Origin: Vibrio sp. Isolate34
Lineage (GTDB): Bacteria > Pseudomonadota > Gammaproteobacteria > Enterobacterales > Vibrionaceae
Assembly: GCF_022397915.1 (NCBI RefSeq)
Contig: NZ_JAKEUO010000009.1
Location: forward strand, 1 to 60,663
DNA length: 60,663 bases
Direction of reading: 5' to 3'
The notes under the pieces: model-generated
The model's input: the letters and a program-made list of their open reading frames with translations, nothing else
Told to the model about the DNA's origin: nothing
Database searches by the model: none
Program-made: the position numbers and the translations under genes
In this document: one piece after another, positions 35,234 to 44,661 of the stretch
Layout: every line of letters begins with the position of its first letter
Numbering within the stretch: the first letter of the stretch is position 1

Positions 35234-36814
35234 TCAAGCCATTTTGATGTGACCTGCGGCTTTGATCTTCACGTGAACCATGTTGCCTTGTAGGTAGCTT
35301 AAGGGAATCTCGCTACGTTCAATGATTGCCACGTTTTCGCTGCATGCGCCTGCCTCAATCGCCAGTTGCTTTGATTGTTCTTCCAAGCCTTTTAAGGTTT
35401 CTTCACGAGAAGCGGGATCAATCGGGACAATCTTATCGAATTGACCTGATATTTCACCCAGCGCAACACCAATTGCATTCGCTACTTCAAAGTGTTCAGG
35501 GCGTACCACTTGGCTTACACCTTCAAAGTGATCTGGGAATAGGGCACTACCGCCACCAACCATGATTACGGGTACGCTTGCTGCGGAAGTCTTCATCTTA
35601 TCGATGCCTTCCTCAACATCAGTCACCATCTGTTGATACACCTGATTTGCTTGCTCGGTTGATATACCAATCTCATCACTCAGTTGATGTTCCGCTTGCC
35701 ACTGCATGTGACCGGTTTTGAGTGCTATGTCGGTTAACGTGAGTTCATCACCGCCAAAGCTGCGCGCTGTTTGCGTGAGAGTATGGCCAACACTTTCTGG
35801 GCCTAGTTCGATGCGTTCTTGCTCAAAACGCACCTTGGTGCCGCCACCAATAGCTAGCGCCAAAATATCAGGCATGCGGAAGTTGGTTCTGACTTCACCG
35901 ATTTCTACCGCTAAGCTCGATTCTCTTGGGTAACCGTGAGTAAGAACGCCAATATCAGATGTTGTGCCGCCCACATCGACCACAATCGCATCTTTAAGCT
36001 TGGTTAGATGGCTTGCTCCGCGAATCGAGTTTGTTGGGCCACAAGCCACGGTAAGAATCGGGTACATCAAGGCGAACTGTTGCGACATTAATGTACCATC
36101 GTTCTGGCCGAAATAGGGTGTGGTATGAATCTCATGGTTGATGAGTGCATTACAAAAACCATCAACGAATCGTTTTGCTGTGCCTTGTAGGGCTGCATTG
36201 AGAATTGTTGCGTTCTCACGCTCTAGAAGCCCTAAGCTACCTACTTTATGGGATAGCGATAGGTTTACGCCCGGAAGTTCTTGCTGAATCCACTCTGCGG
36301 CTTGAAGCTCTTGGTCGCCATTAACAGGAGAGAACACACCGCAGATAGCGATTGAATCGACGTGGCCTTTCATTTTTTGGCAAAGCTCGCGGATCTCAGA
36401 CTCTTGAATGTCGGCAATCAATTGGCCGTCGTATTCATAGCCGCCGTGTGCTTGATAGAAGTGTTCACCAAGCAGGTTTTGCCACGCTTCACTCCAACCA
36501 CAAAGAGGCGGGACGCTGTCGCCACTCGGAAGGGCTAAACGAATCATGCCAACTCTGTCTAAACCTTTTCTTTCTACAATCGCGTTAGTGCATTGAGTGG
36601 TGCCGAGCATCGCGTGTTTGACTTGCTTGCCATCAATCTTCGCTTGGCTTAGTAGTGCAGAAATCGCGTTATCGATACCAGTCGAAATATCGTGTGTGGT
36701 TGCGGTTTTCACCTTAGCAAGCACATTCAAGTCTGCGTCGAGCAACACGCCATCGGTATTGGTGCCCCCAACGTCAATGCCTAAACGGCAGTAATCAAGC
36801 GTAATGTTTGTCAT
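35234..36814 (-). CDS. Hydantoinase/oxoprolinase family protein (HyuA-like)
   Basis: 526 aa. ASKHA-type phosphate motifs: LGIDVGGTNTDGVLLD at about residues 11-26, and VVDVGGTTSDIGVL in the middle; the N-terminal Hydant_A_N part includes LGTTQCTNAIVERKGLDRVG. The family hydrolyses hydantoins, 5-oxoproline or N-methylhydantoin with ATP. The length fits the short two-domain type, without a separate HyuB. It is the third gene of an operon after a permease and a DUF917 gene (4-base gap), so it most likely handles an imported cyclic ureide or related compound. The exact substrate is unknown. Confidence 0.88.
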   Translation of the reverse strand: MTNITLDYCRLGIDVGGTNTDGVLLDADLNVLAKVKTATTHDISTGIDNAISALLSQAKIDGKQVKHAMLGTTQCTNAIVERKGLDRVGMIRLALPSGDSVPPLCGWSEAWQNLLGEHFYQAHGGYEYDGQLIADIQESEIRELCQKMKGHVDSIAICGVFSPVNGDQELQAAEWIQQELPGVNLSLSHKVGSLGLLERENATILNAALQGTAKRFVDGFCNALINHEIHTTPYFGQNDGTLMSQQFALMYPILTVACGPTNSIRGASHLTKLKDAIVVDVGGTTSDIGVLTHGYPRESSLAVEIGEVRTNFRMPDILALAIGGGTKVRFEQERIELGPESVGHTLTQTARSFGGDELTLTDIALKTGHMQWQAEHQLSDEIGISTEQANQVYQQMVTDVEEGIDKMKTSAASVPVIMVGGGSALFPDHFEGVSQVVRPEHFEVANAIGVALGEISGQFDKIVPIDPASREETLKGLEEQSKQLAIEAGACSENVAIIERSEIPLSYLQGNMVHVKIKAAGHIKMA

Positions 36815-36818
36815 GCTA

Positions 36819-37943
36819 CTACCTCTTCAATGCAGACTTTAGTTGTTCAATGGTTTGATACTCGACGGTATAGCCAAAGTAACCCGGCCCCGCGACTTCG
36901 ATGCCTTTGTCGGTGCGCCATTTCGGGTCACAAGGGTAGGCGATAAGGTCGATGCGTTGTCCGTAACGAAGCTGCTCGGTTGTGATTGGCTTGCCGGTTT
37001 CGTGATCCAATATCGAAATAAGATCCGGTGTCGAAGCCAATAGATTGTCTTGATTCATGTCGGTGCGGCTTGTGCCTTTGTGTGCCAGAAGTAATTCGTT
37101 TTGGAACTGAACGAATACGTTGTCTACGCCGGTATCTTCAAACTGAGCCAGTTTCTCGATCACAACGCCGCCAGTTGCAAAACCACCATCGGTTTCGCGC
37201 TGAATATCAACAATCTTGCCGCTGATGATCGTGTGGCCACCAACAATGTCTAAGACAGCTTGTGTACCGCTCTGGTTGTTGTCGTTCGCCAATCGAATAG
37301 CTTCACCTATCTTCATCGCTTGAGTCAGTGTTGCAGGCAGTGCGCTGCGCTTTAGGTTCTTACCGTTCATTGGGTAATCACACATTGCTGCTGAGCCGCC
37401 CATTTGTTCGGTAATCGGCCTAGCAAACTTTTCAGACCAAATACCGTCTATCGGGTAGAGCGTTACTACATTGCCACGCTCGTCGGCCAATGTGTTAGGT
37501 GCAGAAGGCAAATCGTCGAGGAAGAAGGTCACCATCTGCGCTTCAGGAAACGCACGTCCCATCGCATCACAATCGATTACAGGGATGTTCTTTTGTGCTG
37601 CAACGAGAATTGGAATCAGTGAGTTGAAACCGCCTACCTCGATAGGGAAGGTTGCTGCTACCTCAGTACCAAGCGCCTTTTCCATCGCTTCGAATGCAAC
37701 CAGCATTTGATCTTTCGAGTTGAGCTTTTCTACTGCAACGGTTGGTGCGCCAATCATTGAAGAGGGCACAGTCATCCAATCGTCTTGTACCTCTTCCAAA
37801 GGAATCATACGCACAGGTTGCTTTGCTGTTGCGATAGCGACTTTCGCCATCAATGCGCCGCTGTATGGGTCACCACCGCCGCCCGTGCCTAATACAGTGG
37901 CACCAAGCGCGATGTCATCAATCATTTGTTCAGTAATAATCAC
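36819..37943 (-). CDS. DUF917 family protein
   Basis: 374 aa, soluble. ATVLGTGGGGDPYSGALMAKVA near residues 14-35 and DCDAMGRAFPEAQM are family signatures. DUF917 (S-methyl-thiohydantoin-desulfurase-like) proteins are commonly paired with hydantoinase-like genes and act on hydantoin-type or thiohydantoin-type compounds; the reaction is poorly defined. It lies 4 bases before the hydantoinase gene and 5 bases after the permease gene, so the three proteins should serve one pathway. Confidence 0.88.
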   Translation of the reverse strand: MIITEQMIDDIALGATVLGTGGGGDPYSGALMAKVAIATAKQPVRMIPLEEVQDDWMTVPSSMIGAPTVAVEKLNSKDQMLVAFEAMEKALGTEVAATFPIEVGGFNSLIPILVAAQKNIPVIDCDAMGRAFPEAQMVTFFLDDLPSAPNTLADERGNVVTLYPIDGIWSEKFARPITEQMGGSAAMCDYPMNGKNLKRSALPATLTQAMKIGEAIRLANDNNQSGTQAVLDIVGGHTIISGKIVDIQRETDGGFATGGVVIEKLAQFEDTGVDNVFVQFQNELLLAHKGTSRTDMNQDNLLASTPDLISILDHETGKPITTEQLRYGQRIDLIAYPCDPKWRTDKGIEVAGPGYFGYTVEYQTIEQLKSALKR

Positions 37944-37948
37944 AACTA

Positions 37949-39274
37949 CTATTCCTTATCACTTGAAGGAGAAAGCTTCATTAGGGCTAGGTAAATAACA
38001 CCAGCTGCAAGAATGCCGTCTAACGCTGAGATGCTGGTTAATGAAGACAGGTTGAAGAATTCTGGTGCGGTACAAGCACTGAATGCAGTACCAAATGCCC
38101 AAGAGGCGAGGCCTTTAAACATCCAAGCTGGAACTTGTTGGATGTTCTCAAAACTCATTTTTGCAGAGTCTAAAACGTAGTATTGAACGATGTAGACACC
38201 AGCCGCAGGGGCGATGGTCACGCTCAGTAACATTAAGAAGTCAGTAAACTTGTTCACCATGCCGAGCTGAGCAATACCGATGCCTACGATGGTCATGACC
38301 ACAATCAATACAGGGCGAGGGATTTTCGGCAGTACCATAGACATACATAAGCCACCAGAGGTCAGGTTGCTACTGTTGGTCGTCCATTGAGCAAACACCA
38401 GAACGATGATGGCAGCCATACCCAAACCAAGCGTGAAGAAGACTTCTACTAGGTCGTCGGTACCTGTCATTTTGGTCAGGATCAATGCGATAAGAATGAT
38501 GGCACTGTTACCAACCAGAAAGCCGATGCCAGCTCCGAGAATCGCATCACGACGGGTCTTAGCGTAGCGAGCAATGTCAGGCGCGGCGACGGCTGCAAGA
38601 ATCCAGATAGACATAACGAAAGAGATGGCTTGGCCAAGTGTTAGAGGATCTTCAATCGTTGGTGCAGCGCCACCTTGGTAGTCGGCAGCCATGAACAAGC
38701 CAATGGTAATCAGCGTCACCATCAAAGGCACTGAATAGGTGCTGAGTTTACCTAGGGCACGAACGCCGTAGATGGCCGTCATCATCATTAATACACTGCC
38801 GCCAATCAGAGCGGTTAGGTGAGAAATCACGATGTCGTATTTTGCGAGAGCGTCTACCATGATGAACGCAAAGAAATCAGCTTGGAAAGCAAACCAGCCG
38901 ACTAGCGAGATGCCATTGATGAAACCAAGTATTTTACCGCCGTTACGACCAAACACCGCACTACTCATGAGTGGAGTTGATACACCCGCTTGAAAACCGA
39001 TATTGGCACACAGCATCGCGATGACTGCCAGTAAGCTTGAGCCGATAAACGTTGCGAGCAACGCGTCTTCAAAACCAATCCCGCTGCTCAAAATTGAGCC
39101 GAGAAACAATCCTGAGATATCGATACCGATAGCCAACCAGATAAGGCTGATCACCCACCATGAACGTTTGGCTTTCTCTGGAACGGGTTCCAGTTCGAAG
39201 TCATCTATCTTTTTGTGGCTGTGTGTTGCTTCAGGTTTATTCATGTAAGCTTCTGTCGCCATTGTGCCATCCAT
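37949..39274 (-). CDS. NCS1 family cytosine/purine/hydantoin permease (CodB-like)
   Basis: 441 aa, about twelve transmembrane helices. Features of the NCS1 fold: WLAIGIDISGLFLGSILSSGIGFEDALLATFIGS in TM1-2, GFQAGVSTPLMSSAVFGRNGGKILGFINGISLVGWFAFQ, and AAPDIARYAKTRRDA. It imports a nucleobase-like or hydantoin-like solute with Na+ or H+. It is the first gene of the operon, with 94 bases to the divergent LysR gene. Two alternative ATGs within the first 11 codons leave the start open. Confidence 0.9.
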   Translation of the reverse strand: MDGTMATEAYMNKPEATHSHKKIDDFELEPVPEKAKRSWWVISLIWLAIGIDISGLFLGSILSSGIGFEDALLATFIGSSLLAVIAMLCANIGFQAGVSTPLMSSAVFGRNGGKILGFINGISLVGWFAFQADFFAFIMVDALAKYDIVISHLTALIGGSVLMMMTAIYGVRALGKLSTYSVPLMVTLITIGLFMAADYQGGAAPTIEDPLTLGQAISFVMSIWILAAVAAPDIARYAKTRRDAILGAGIGFLVGNSAIILIALILTKMTGTDDLVEVFFTLGLGMAAIIVLVFAQWTTNSSNLTSGGLCMSMVLPKIPRPVLIVVMTIVGIGIAQLGMVNKFTDFLMLLSVTIAPAAGVYIVQYYVLDSAKMSFENIQQVPAWMFKGLASWAFGTAFSACTAPEFFNLSSLTSISALDGILAAGVIYLALMKLSPSSDKE

Positions 39275-39367
39275 GCATTGTTATTCCATAAGTGTGAATA
39301 AAGCATACTGATGTATTTATTGTTAATAAATGAATATAATCAGATGTAAACATAGTAAAAACCAAAT

Positions 39368-40306
39368 GTGAGTGGCAAAGTGAACCCAAACAATAAGTTA
39401 GATAAAAGAGACCTACGAAGATTAGAACTTTTTTGTGAAATTGTTGAGCAGGGAGGCATCAATCAGGCGGTCGCGAGCACCGGAATTAGTCAGCCTGTGC
39501 TCAGTAATCAACTTATTGCCTTGGAAAAAAGCTTAAAATTAACATTATGCCAACGTGGTCGGCGCGGTTTTAAGCTCACTCATGAAGGTGAGCAAGTGTA
39601 TAAATATGCGAACCAACTGAAATCGACCTTAACGGACTTCGCTTATAAGCTTCGAGGCGTTCAAACAGAACTTTCTGGACACGTGCGAATTGGTTGTTTG
39701 GATAACACGGTGACTTTGCCCTATAACCCACTTCCAAAAGCGATAGAGACATTTTACCAACGCAGTAACAGTGTTGAAGTGAGTGTCGATGTCGGTGATT
39801 TCACTCAGTTGAATGAGAAGCTAGCAAAGAACCAGATAGATATGATGATCGTTGTTCTCGGATCACATCAAAAATCAGCCTTTCAACATAAATACCCACT
39901 GTTTGAAGAGCACAGCTATCTTTATGCGCGTAAAGATCTGGCTGAGAAGATCATGGATAAGGATTTTTCCCTTGATGGCTGTCGTATCAACATGGGCGGC
40001 TATGCCAAAGATGAGATGTTCCGATTGCTCAATATAGAGCAGTTCGATTCCGTAAAGCCTTTTGATGGCTGGCATGTAGAGTCGGGTGTGATTCTCACCT
40101 TAGCAGGCACACACTTGAGTTTCTTGCCGTCTCACTTAATTGACCGTGGTCACTATGATCAAGCTTTGATCGCGCTACAGCCGGACAAGTGGAGCCTGAA
40201 AAGTCAGTTTTATCTAGTGTTGAAGCAGCCTTTGGACTCTCTTTCTCCGGCCGCTCGTGCGTTTTTTGATGAGCTACACCAACCGGAAACATCGGATTCA
40301 ATCTAG
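39368..40306 (+). CDS. LysR family transcriptional regulator
   Basis: 312 aa. N-terminal winged HTH (about 15-75: LRRLELFCEIVEQGGINQAVASTGISQPVLSNQLIALEKSL) and C-terminal LysR substrate domain (about 100-300). It is divergent from the permease/DUF917/hydantoinase operon with a shared 93-base promoter region, so it very probably controls that operon, with the imported compound as inducer. The frame opens with GTG at 39368; a second GTG four codons later is possible. A 20-bp tandem repeat begins on the base after its stop. Confidence 0.9.
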   Translation: MSGKVNPNNKLDKRDLRRLELFCEIVEQGGINQAVASTGISQPVLSNQLIALEKSLKLTLCQRGRRGFKLTHEGEQVYKYANQLKSTLTDFAYKLRGVQTELSGHVRIGCLDNTVTLPYNPLPKAIETFYQRSNSVEVSVDVGDFTQLNEKLAKNQIDMMIVVLGSHQKSAFQHKYPLFEEHSYLYARKDLAEKIMDKDFSLDGCRINMGGYAKDEMFRLLNIEQFDSVKPFDGWHVESGVILTLAGTHLSFLPSHLIDRGHYDQALIALQPDKWSLKSQFYLVLKQPLDSLSPAARAFFDELHQPETSDSI

Positions 40307-40358
40307 AGCACTTTTCGCATTTCAATAGCACTTGTCGCTTCTCAATAGCACTTGAGAT
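40307..40358 (+). repeat. 20-bp tandem repeat immediately after the lysR-type gene
   Basis: Units AGCACTTTTCGCATTTCAAT (40307-40326) and AGCACTTGTCGCTTCTCAAT (40327-40346) agree at 17 of 20 positions; a third copy (AGCACTTGAGAT) is partial. Confidence 0.8.
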
Positions 40359-40374
40359 ACTTTTCCCCATATAC

Positions 40375-40406
40375 AAAAAATCCTCTGCCAAGACAGAGGA
40401 TTTTTT
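40375..40406. terminator. Bidirectional terminator
   Basis: AAAAAATCCTCTG pairs with CAGAGGATTTTTT around CCAAGA, between the LysR gene (+) and cti (-). Confidence 0.93.
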
Positions 40407-40430
40407 GTTTTTAAAAGTTATGCGTGAAAA

Positions 40431-42785
40431 CTAGCGGTTCTCAAAGCGGTTGTAATCCAACAGGCCGAACTCGATCGGTTGATCTTGTTGATACCAACGA
40501 TGCACTCGGTCACTGAAAGGCCAGAATTCGCTAGAGCTACGACGGATTGCATACTTATCTAGCAACGCTACGTAGTCTTCCTCGGTATTCAGACGTTGTA
40601 ACATTACAACCAGGTTTGGAATATCGCTTTCTGTTAGTGAAAGGTAAGCTCCAGGGTAGCTGCCTACAACGCCACGTACGAGTGTTAAGTCATCGTTGGC
40701 GTAATCTCGGTTGCTTTCTTCATGGAAGAGGCTTGAAATGTTGGTGTGAGCGTTGTTGTTAATCATGGTGAACAACTGCTCTTGTCCGTTTTCGCCTTCA
40801 ATCATGATCATCACTAGTTGAGGGACGTGCTGCAGGCCTTTGCCTTTAATCAGGTTGACTTGTTTGAGTAGTGCTTCGCTGTTCTCAGTAAAGCCTGTAT
40901 CTACAATTTCAAATCGATTGTTGAGGACTGGAGCTAGCTTTTGTTTGATCATATTGAGCAATTCACGCTTAGGATCTGCTGTTTTGTAAACGACACTTGT
41001 TGGCTGATTGAAATGCTCGACATTACGTTGTAAAAAGTCACTGAGTTGTATGCTTTGGTTTTGGTACCAGCTTGAGTGCTCAAGGTGGCGAACGTCTTTG
41101 GGAAGAAGGGCTAAGAAGTTACTTTCGCCTTCCAAACGCAAAAAATCCATGAACATGCGAGTAATCAGTTGATGCCCAAAGTTGCCGTATACATCAAAGC
41201 CAGCAACAAGCAGGTAGTGAATACGCTCGAGTAGGGCGTAATCAAGAATCCACGCCGTTTTAGGCTGCGGCCCAACTAAGCCTTGAACAACGGAAGCGCT
41301 GTCAAAGTGTCTGAATATCGTTAAAGCGGCATTCGGATTGGTGCCATTACCGTCCCAAATGATGCCTGTATCGAGGTTTACGCCACTTTCAAACCATTTG
41401 TTGGTGAAGTCTGATTTCGCGTTTAGGTATCGTGCTTGTTGCTTAGAGTAACGCACCCAATTAGTTGCAGGGACAGTGTTACTTTCCAATTCGCTTGGCA
41501 GCTTTAAGTTTTTCTTTTGGCTTGCATAGAAGTCGTTAATCTCAGGCACATCAGCTTTCTCAGGATCGATAAAGAACACCCAGAAACGGTCATTAATCAC
41601 ATTGAGCGCAAGCTGACCACGACAAACTGGCCCTTTAATGTACGCCATGATGGTGTTCTGTGCGTTATCCAACATAAAGTTAAAACGAGAGTTAACTGGC
41701 AGAGCTTCAAACGAAGTCATTGGGTTAGCGGCAACATCAACGTCGTAGCTCGGCAGCTTATTTACCACGTATTCAGCATCAACAAACCAAGTGTTCCATT
41801 TTTGTAGACGCTCTTCATTGAGCGCGAAAGGCATGTGTGTCTTGTTGACAATGGTGCCTTGCTCTGGAATCAATCGGTAGTAAACACGAGAGACTTTTGG
41901 ATCGTCGTAAGGGCGACGAGTGGTAATGCGTTGCACAGCTTCACCTGGTGGTGTTGTAGAACGAACGATCGAGAAGAAGCGTGTTGGTTGCCCTAAATCA
42001 GAAAAATAAACGTGCGATAGAAACAGGTGCTCATAGATGTAACGCGCAGAAAGCTGGCTCTTTCTCGAACTCTTATTCAGGAATTTTTCGTAAGTATTAA
42101 CCAGCTCTTGCTCGGCTTCGCTCAACGGAATATGTTCATTCATTAACGCGCCGTTTTCCAACCAGCTCATTAACGTCGCATACTCGGTCTTGTCTAGGTT
42201 AGGCATCCCATAAGGCATGCCCCAAGTTGGGTAATCTCTTTCGTATTGAGCGTACTCTTCGATGGTCGGACACTGTTGGTCGCGATCAATCGAGAAGTCG
42301 AAACCTTCTAACTGCTTTTGATCTGGAAGCGGGTGGTTCTCTTTTTGAATCAGCATTCGAGATACAAGACCCGCATCAAGGTTAGCGGTTGAGTTTTGCA
42401 TACGCTCGTTAAGCACGGGGTGGAAGTCGGCTTCACGCCACTCTTGAGTGGTCAATGCATCTTCAAATAGGCGAGTAGGAGCAGATGCCGTTAAACGCGT
42501 ACCTTGATAAACGAGCTCTTTGCTTGCGCCACGATCGATACCTTCAACTGAAGACATTTTGAGTTGGCAAGGCGCATCATAACAAGCGTGACAAACCACA
42601 CATCGGTTATCAATGATCGGCTTCACTTCGTTGATGAAGTGTTGTGATTGAGCGGAAAGAATAGGGGCTTGGCGATCGCGTACTTGTTGTTCACCAAACA
42701 GCTCGTCAAAGTTTAAACCCGCGTACACGGCACAACCTGAGAAGACGCTAACAAAAGCTAAGATGAAGAGTTTTTTCAAATTCAT
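40431..42785 (-). CDS. cti: Fatty acid cis/trans isomerase
   Basis: 784 aa, normal length. N-terminal hydrophobic export signal with a possible lipobox (VFSGC, Cys18), then the cytochrome-c-type haem motif CVVCH at residues 62-66 with the extra cysteines CYDAPCQL that mark Cti. WGMPYGMPNLDKTEYATLMSWL and the long C-terminal part fit the family. The periplasmic enzyme turns cis-unsaturated membrane fatty acids into trans forms under solvent, heat or osmotic stress. Monocistronic. Confidence 0.93.
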   Translation of the reverse strand: MNLKKLFILAFVSVFSGCAVYAGLNFDELFGEQQVRDRQAPILSAQSQHFINEVKPIIDNRCVVCHACYDAPCQLKMSSVEGIDRGASKELVYQGTRLTASAPTRLFEDALTTQEWREADFHPVLNERMQNSTANLDAGLVSRMLIQKENHPLPDQKQLEGFDFSIDRDQQCPTIEEYAQYERDYPTWGMPYGMPNLDKTEYATLMSWLENGALMNEHIPLSEAEQELVNTYEKFLNKSSRKSQLSARYIYEHLFLSHVYFSDLGQPTRFFSIVRSTTPPGEAVQRITTRRPYDDPKVSRVYYRLIPEQGTIVNKTHMPFALNEERLQKWNTWFVDAEYVVNKLPSYDVDVAANPMTSFEALPVNSRFNFMLDNAQNTIMAYIKGPVCRGQLALNVINDRFWVFFIDPEKADVPEINDFYASQKKNLKLPSELESNTVPATNWVRYSKQQARYLNAKSDFTNKWFESGVNLDTGIIWDGNGTNPNAALTIFRHFDSASVVQGLVGPQPKTAWILDYALLERIHYLLVAGFDVYGNFGHQLITRMFMDFLRLEGESNFLALLPKDVRHLEHSSWYQNQSIQLSDFLQRNVEHFNQPTSVVYKTADPKRELLNMIKQKLAPVLNNRFEIVDTGFTENSEALLKQVNLIKGKGLQHVPQLVMIMIEGENGQEQLFTMINNNAHTNISSLFHEESNRDYANDDLTLVRGVVGSYPGAYLSLTESDIPNLVVMLQRLNTEEDYVALLDKYAIRRSSSEFWPFSDRVHRWYQQDQPIEFGLLDYNRFENR

Positions 42786-42940
42786 ACGTATTTAGATATT
42801 AGGCATTTTCTCTAATTATATCGAAAATGATTGAAAATGCTCATGTTCTAACAATTTTGTAGACAAGATATTGATGGAACTGAGTCACTTATCGCGTCAG
42901 CCCTATAATTAAAACAAGGTTTGGAAAGCTTAGCTAAGGC

Positions 42941-44605
42941 TTATTGATTGACGTAACACACCGAAAAAGGAACAGACAAGCGTTCAAACTCTTTGATCCA
43001 ACGCCACTGGTTGTCTTGCAATTTGTCTCCTGGCCCTTTGACTTCAATCCAATGAAACTCATCGCCCTTGAAAGCAATCAAATCTGGCATCCCAGTTCGG
43101 AACAGCTTTAGATCACTCAATATCACCTTGAAGAGATCAACAAGTAAAGTGTTTGGAATCGAAGCCATACTGTGTTCAATAAGTGCCTTAGGGAAATGAT
43201 TCCAATGAACAAAAGGATTAGCGATGCCTTGCTTGTTATCGTAAGTATCAAGCAAGTGGCTGAGCCCGTGCTCGGATAGGGTTTGGAACACAGCTTCAAT
43301 TTGCTCGGCTCGTTTGTCTATGAAGTCTGAGTGGTACAAGTTCAGTGGCCGATGTTGGTAACGATTGATAAAAGCGCCTTCGACATCAGAGAAAATGACA
43401 TCCCAGAAAGCCAAACCGAACAAACTACACAGAAAGCTGTTCTCAGAGAAATAGACATCCCAGCCTTGGCTTTCAAAGTGCTGCTTTACTGCAAGTTCAA
43501 CTCTGGCTTGGCTAAGGTCTAACTCCAGCTTTATCTGCGTACAATTTGGCTTTGAAGGGCGGGGAACCTTGTTGCCCTGCTTGCGTAATAACCTCTGTTC
43601 AAGCTTAATCGCGACCTCTAGCTCTGATACATCCGATGGATTCGCTTTTATTTGCGTGACAATGTCACACATCAAGTCTAACTCGTCTTGTTTGTCATAG
43701 ATGCGCGCAAGTCGTTCTCTGCTGGGAGGAAGTTCTGATTGCTTGAACCAAAAGACAGCTTGGTCGTTTTGATTAAGCCTTTCCAGATCGCGTGCGAGGT
43801 CGTTGATCAATCGAGATCGTTTTCTAGCAATGCTTCGGTGTTCTGATTCTTCGGGTATCGAATGTAGAAGGTGCTCAATAAACTCAGGGTCTTTACGATC
43901 ACCTTCGTAATATTGGTGTTGAATTTCACGTATCTCAAGTAATTGATTGATCTGCGCTCTAGAGGTGAAGAACCGACGTTGTTTGCTTAACGGGTAACTT
44001 TCAAAGGTGTTGAGTCCAAGGTCACTCAATACGAACTGGCTTAGGTCTTGGTAAGTGTTGGCAAAAAACAGCAACAGCAATACATCAATCACCTGAGATT
44101 CGACAACGTAAATGCAATCGAACGATAGGCTCTGGAACTGTTCAAAAGCTTGCGGTTCAAGCAACGCTAACAGTTCGTCTTTTTTAGCAGATTTGTTGCT
44201 CTCAAGAGATGGGAATACATTAAGCAGTTCTGGCTTGGTGAGTAGGTTCAATCCAAGTTCGAGCTGAGTAATTTCCAGGTCATGCTGGTCAGTTGGGTGA
44301 CTTAACATAATGAAGCGTGATGAGCTTAGCTCTTGTAATGCAGTGTCGATATCTGGGATTTCAACATAAGCGAGCTTGTCACTACGAAACCAACAGCCTT
44401 TACGCGAAAGCAAACGAACCATTAAACACTGGCTTGCAACAGAAAGACGCTTATATTCAGACAGCCAACGGCACTCATCCTCACTCAGAAGATCAGGGTA
44501 GTACGTTTGAGCGTGTTCAATCAGTCGATTGAAGTTGTCGAGATAGTAAGTTGGGTGTAGTTGAGGGGTGGATTCTAATGTCACTTGATACGTCGCTTGA
44601 TACAA
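42941..44605 (-). CDS. VRR-NUC domain nuclease (FAN1-like)
   Basis: 554 aa. The C-terminal VRR-NUC domain (about 440-550) has the PD-(D/E)XK residues in TGMPDLIAFKG and FHWIEVKGPGDKLQDNQ. N-terminal sequence YYLDNFNRLIEH, DLLSEDECRWLSEY, LMVRLLSRKGCWFR resembles the bacterial FAN1 N-terminal and SAP regions; the middle is TPR-like. FAN1 proteins cut 5'-flap and cross-linked DNA. The frame's first codon is TTG with no ribosome binding site and overlaps the terminator of the upstream gene; GTG at 44584 may be the true start. Confidence 0.88.
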   Translation of the reverse strand: MYQATYQVTLESTPQLHPTYYLDNFNRLIEHAQTYYPDLLSEDECRWLSEYKRLSVASQCLMVRLLSRKGCWFRSDKLAYVEIPDIDTALQELSSSRFIMLSHPTDQHDLEITQLELGLNLLTKPELLNVFPSLESNKSAKKDELLALLEPQAFEQFQSLSFDCIYVVESQVIDVLLLLFFANTYQDLSQFVLSDLGLNTFESYPLSKQRRFFTSRAQINQLLEIREIQHQYYEGDRKDPEFIEHLLHSIPEESEHRSIARKRSRLINDLARDLERLNQNDQAVFWFKQSELPPSRERLARIYDKQDELDLMCDIVTQIKANPSDVSELEVAIKLEQRLLRKQGNKVPRPSKPNCTQIKLELDLSQARVELAVKQHFESQGWDVYFSENSFLCSLFGLAFWDVIFSDVEGAFINRYQHRPLNLYHSDFIDKRAEQIEAVFQTLSEHGLSHLLDTYDNKQGIANPFVHWNHFPKALIEHSMASIPNTLLVDLFKVILSDLKLFRTGMPDLIAFKGDEFHWIEVKGPGDKLQDNQWRWIKEFERLSVPFSVCYVNQ

Positions 44606-44635
44606 AAAGAGCCTAACCCTAAGGTTAAGCTCTTT
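44605..44635 (-). terminator. Terminator after the OFA transporter gene
   Basis: AAAGAGCCTAACC pairs with GGTTAAGCTCTTT (one mismatch) around CTAA; on the minus strand it is followed by a T-run. It touches the 5' end of the VRR-NUC frame. Confidence 0.8.
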
Positions 44636-44661
44636 CTTTTCAAATTCAATCTTTTATCAGA

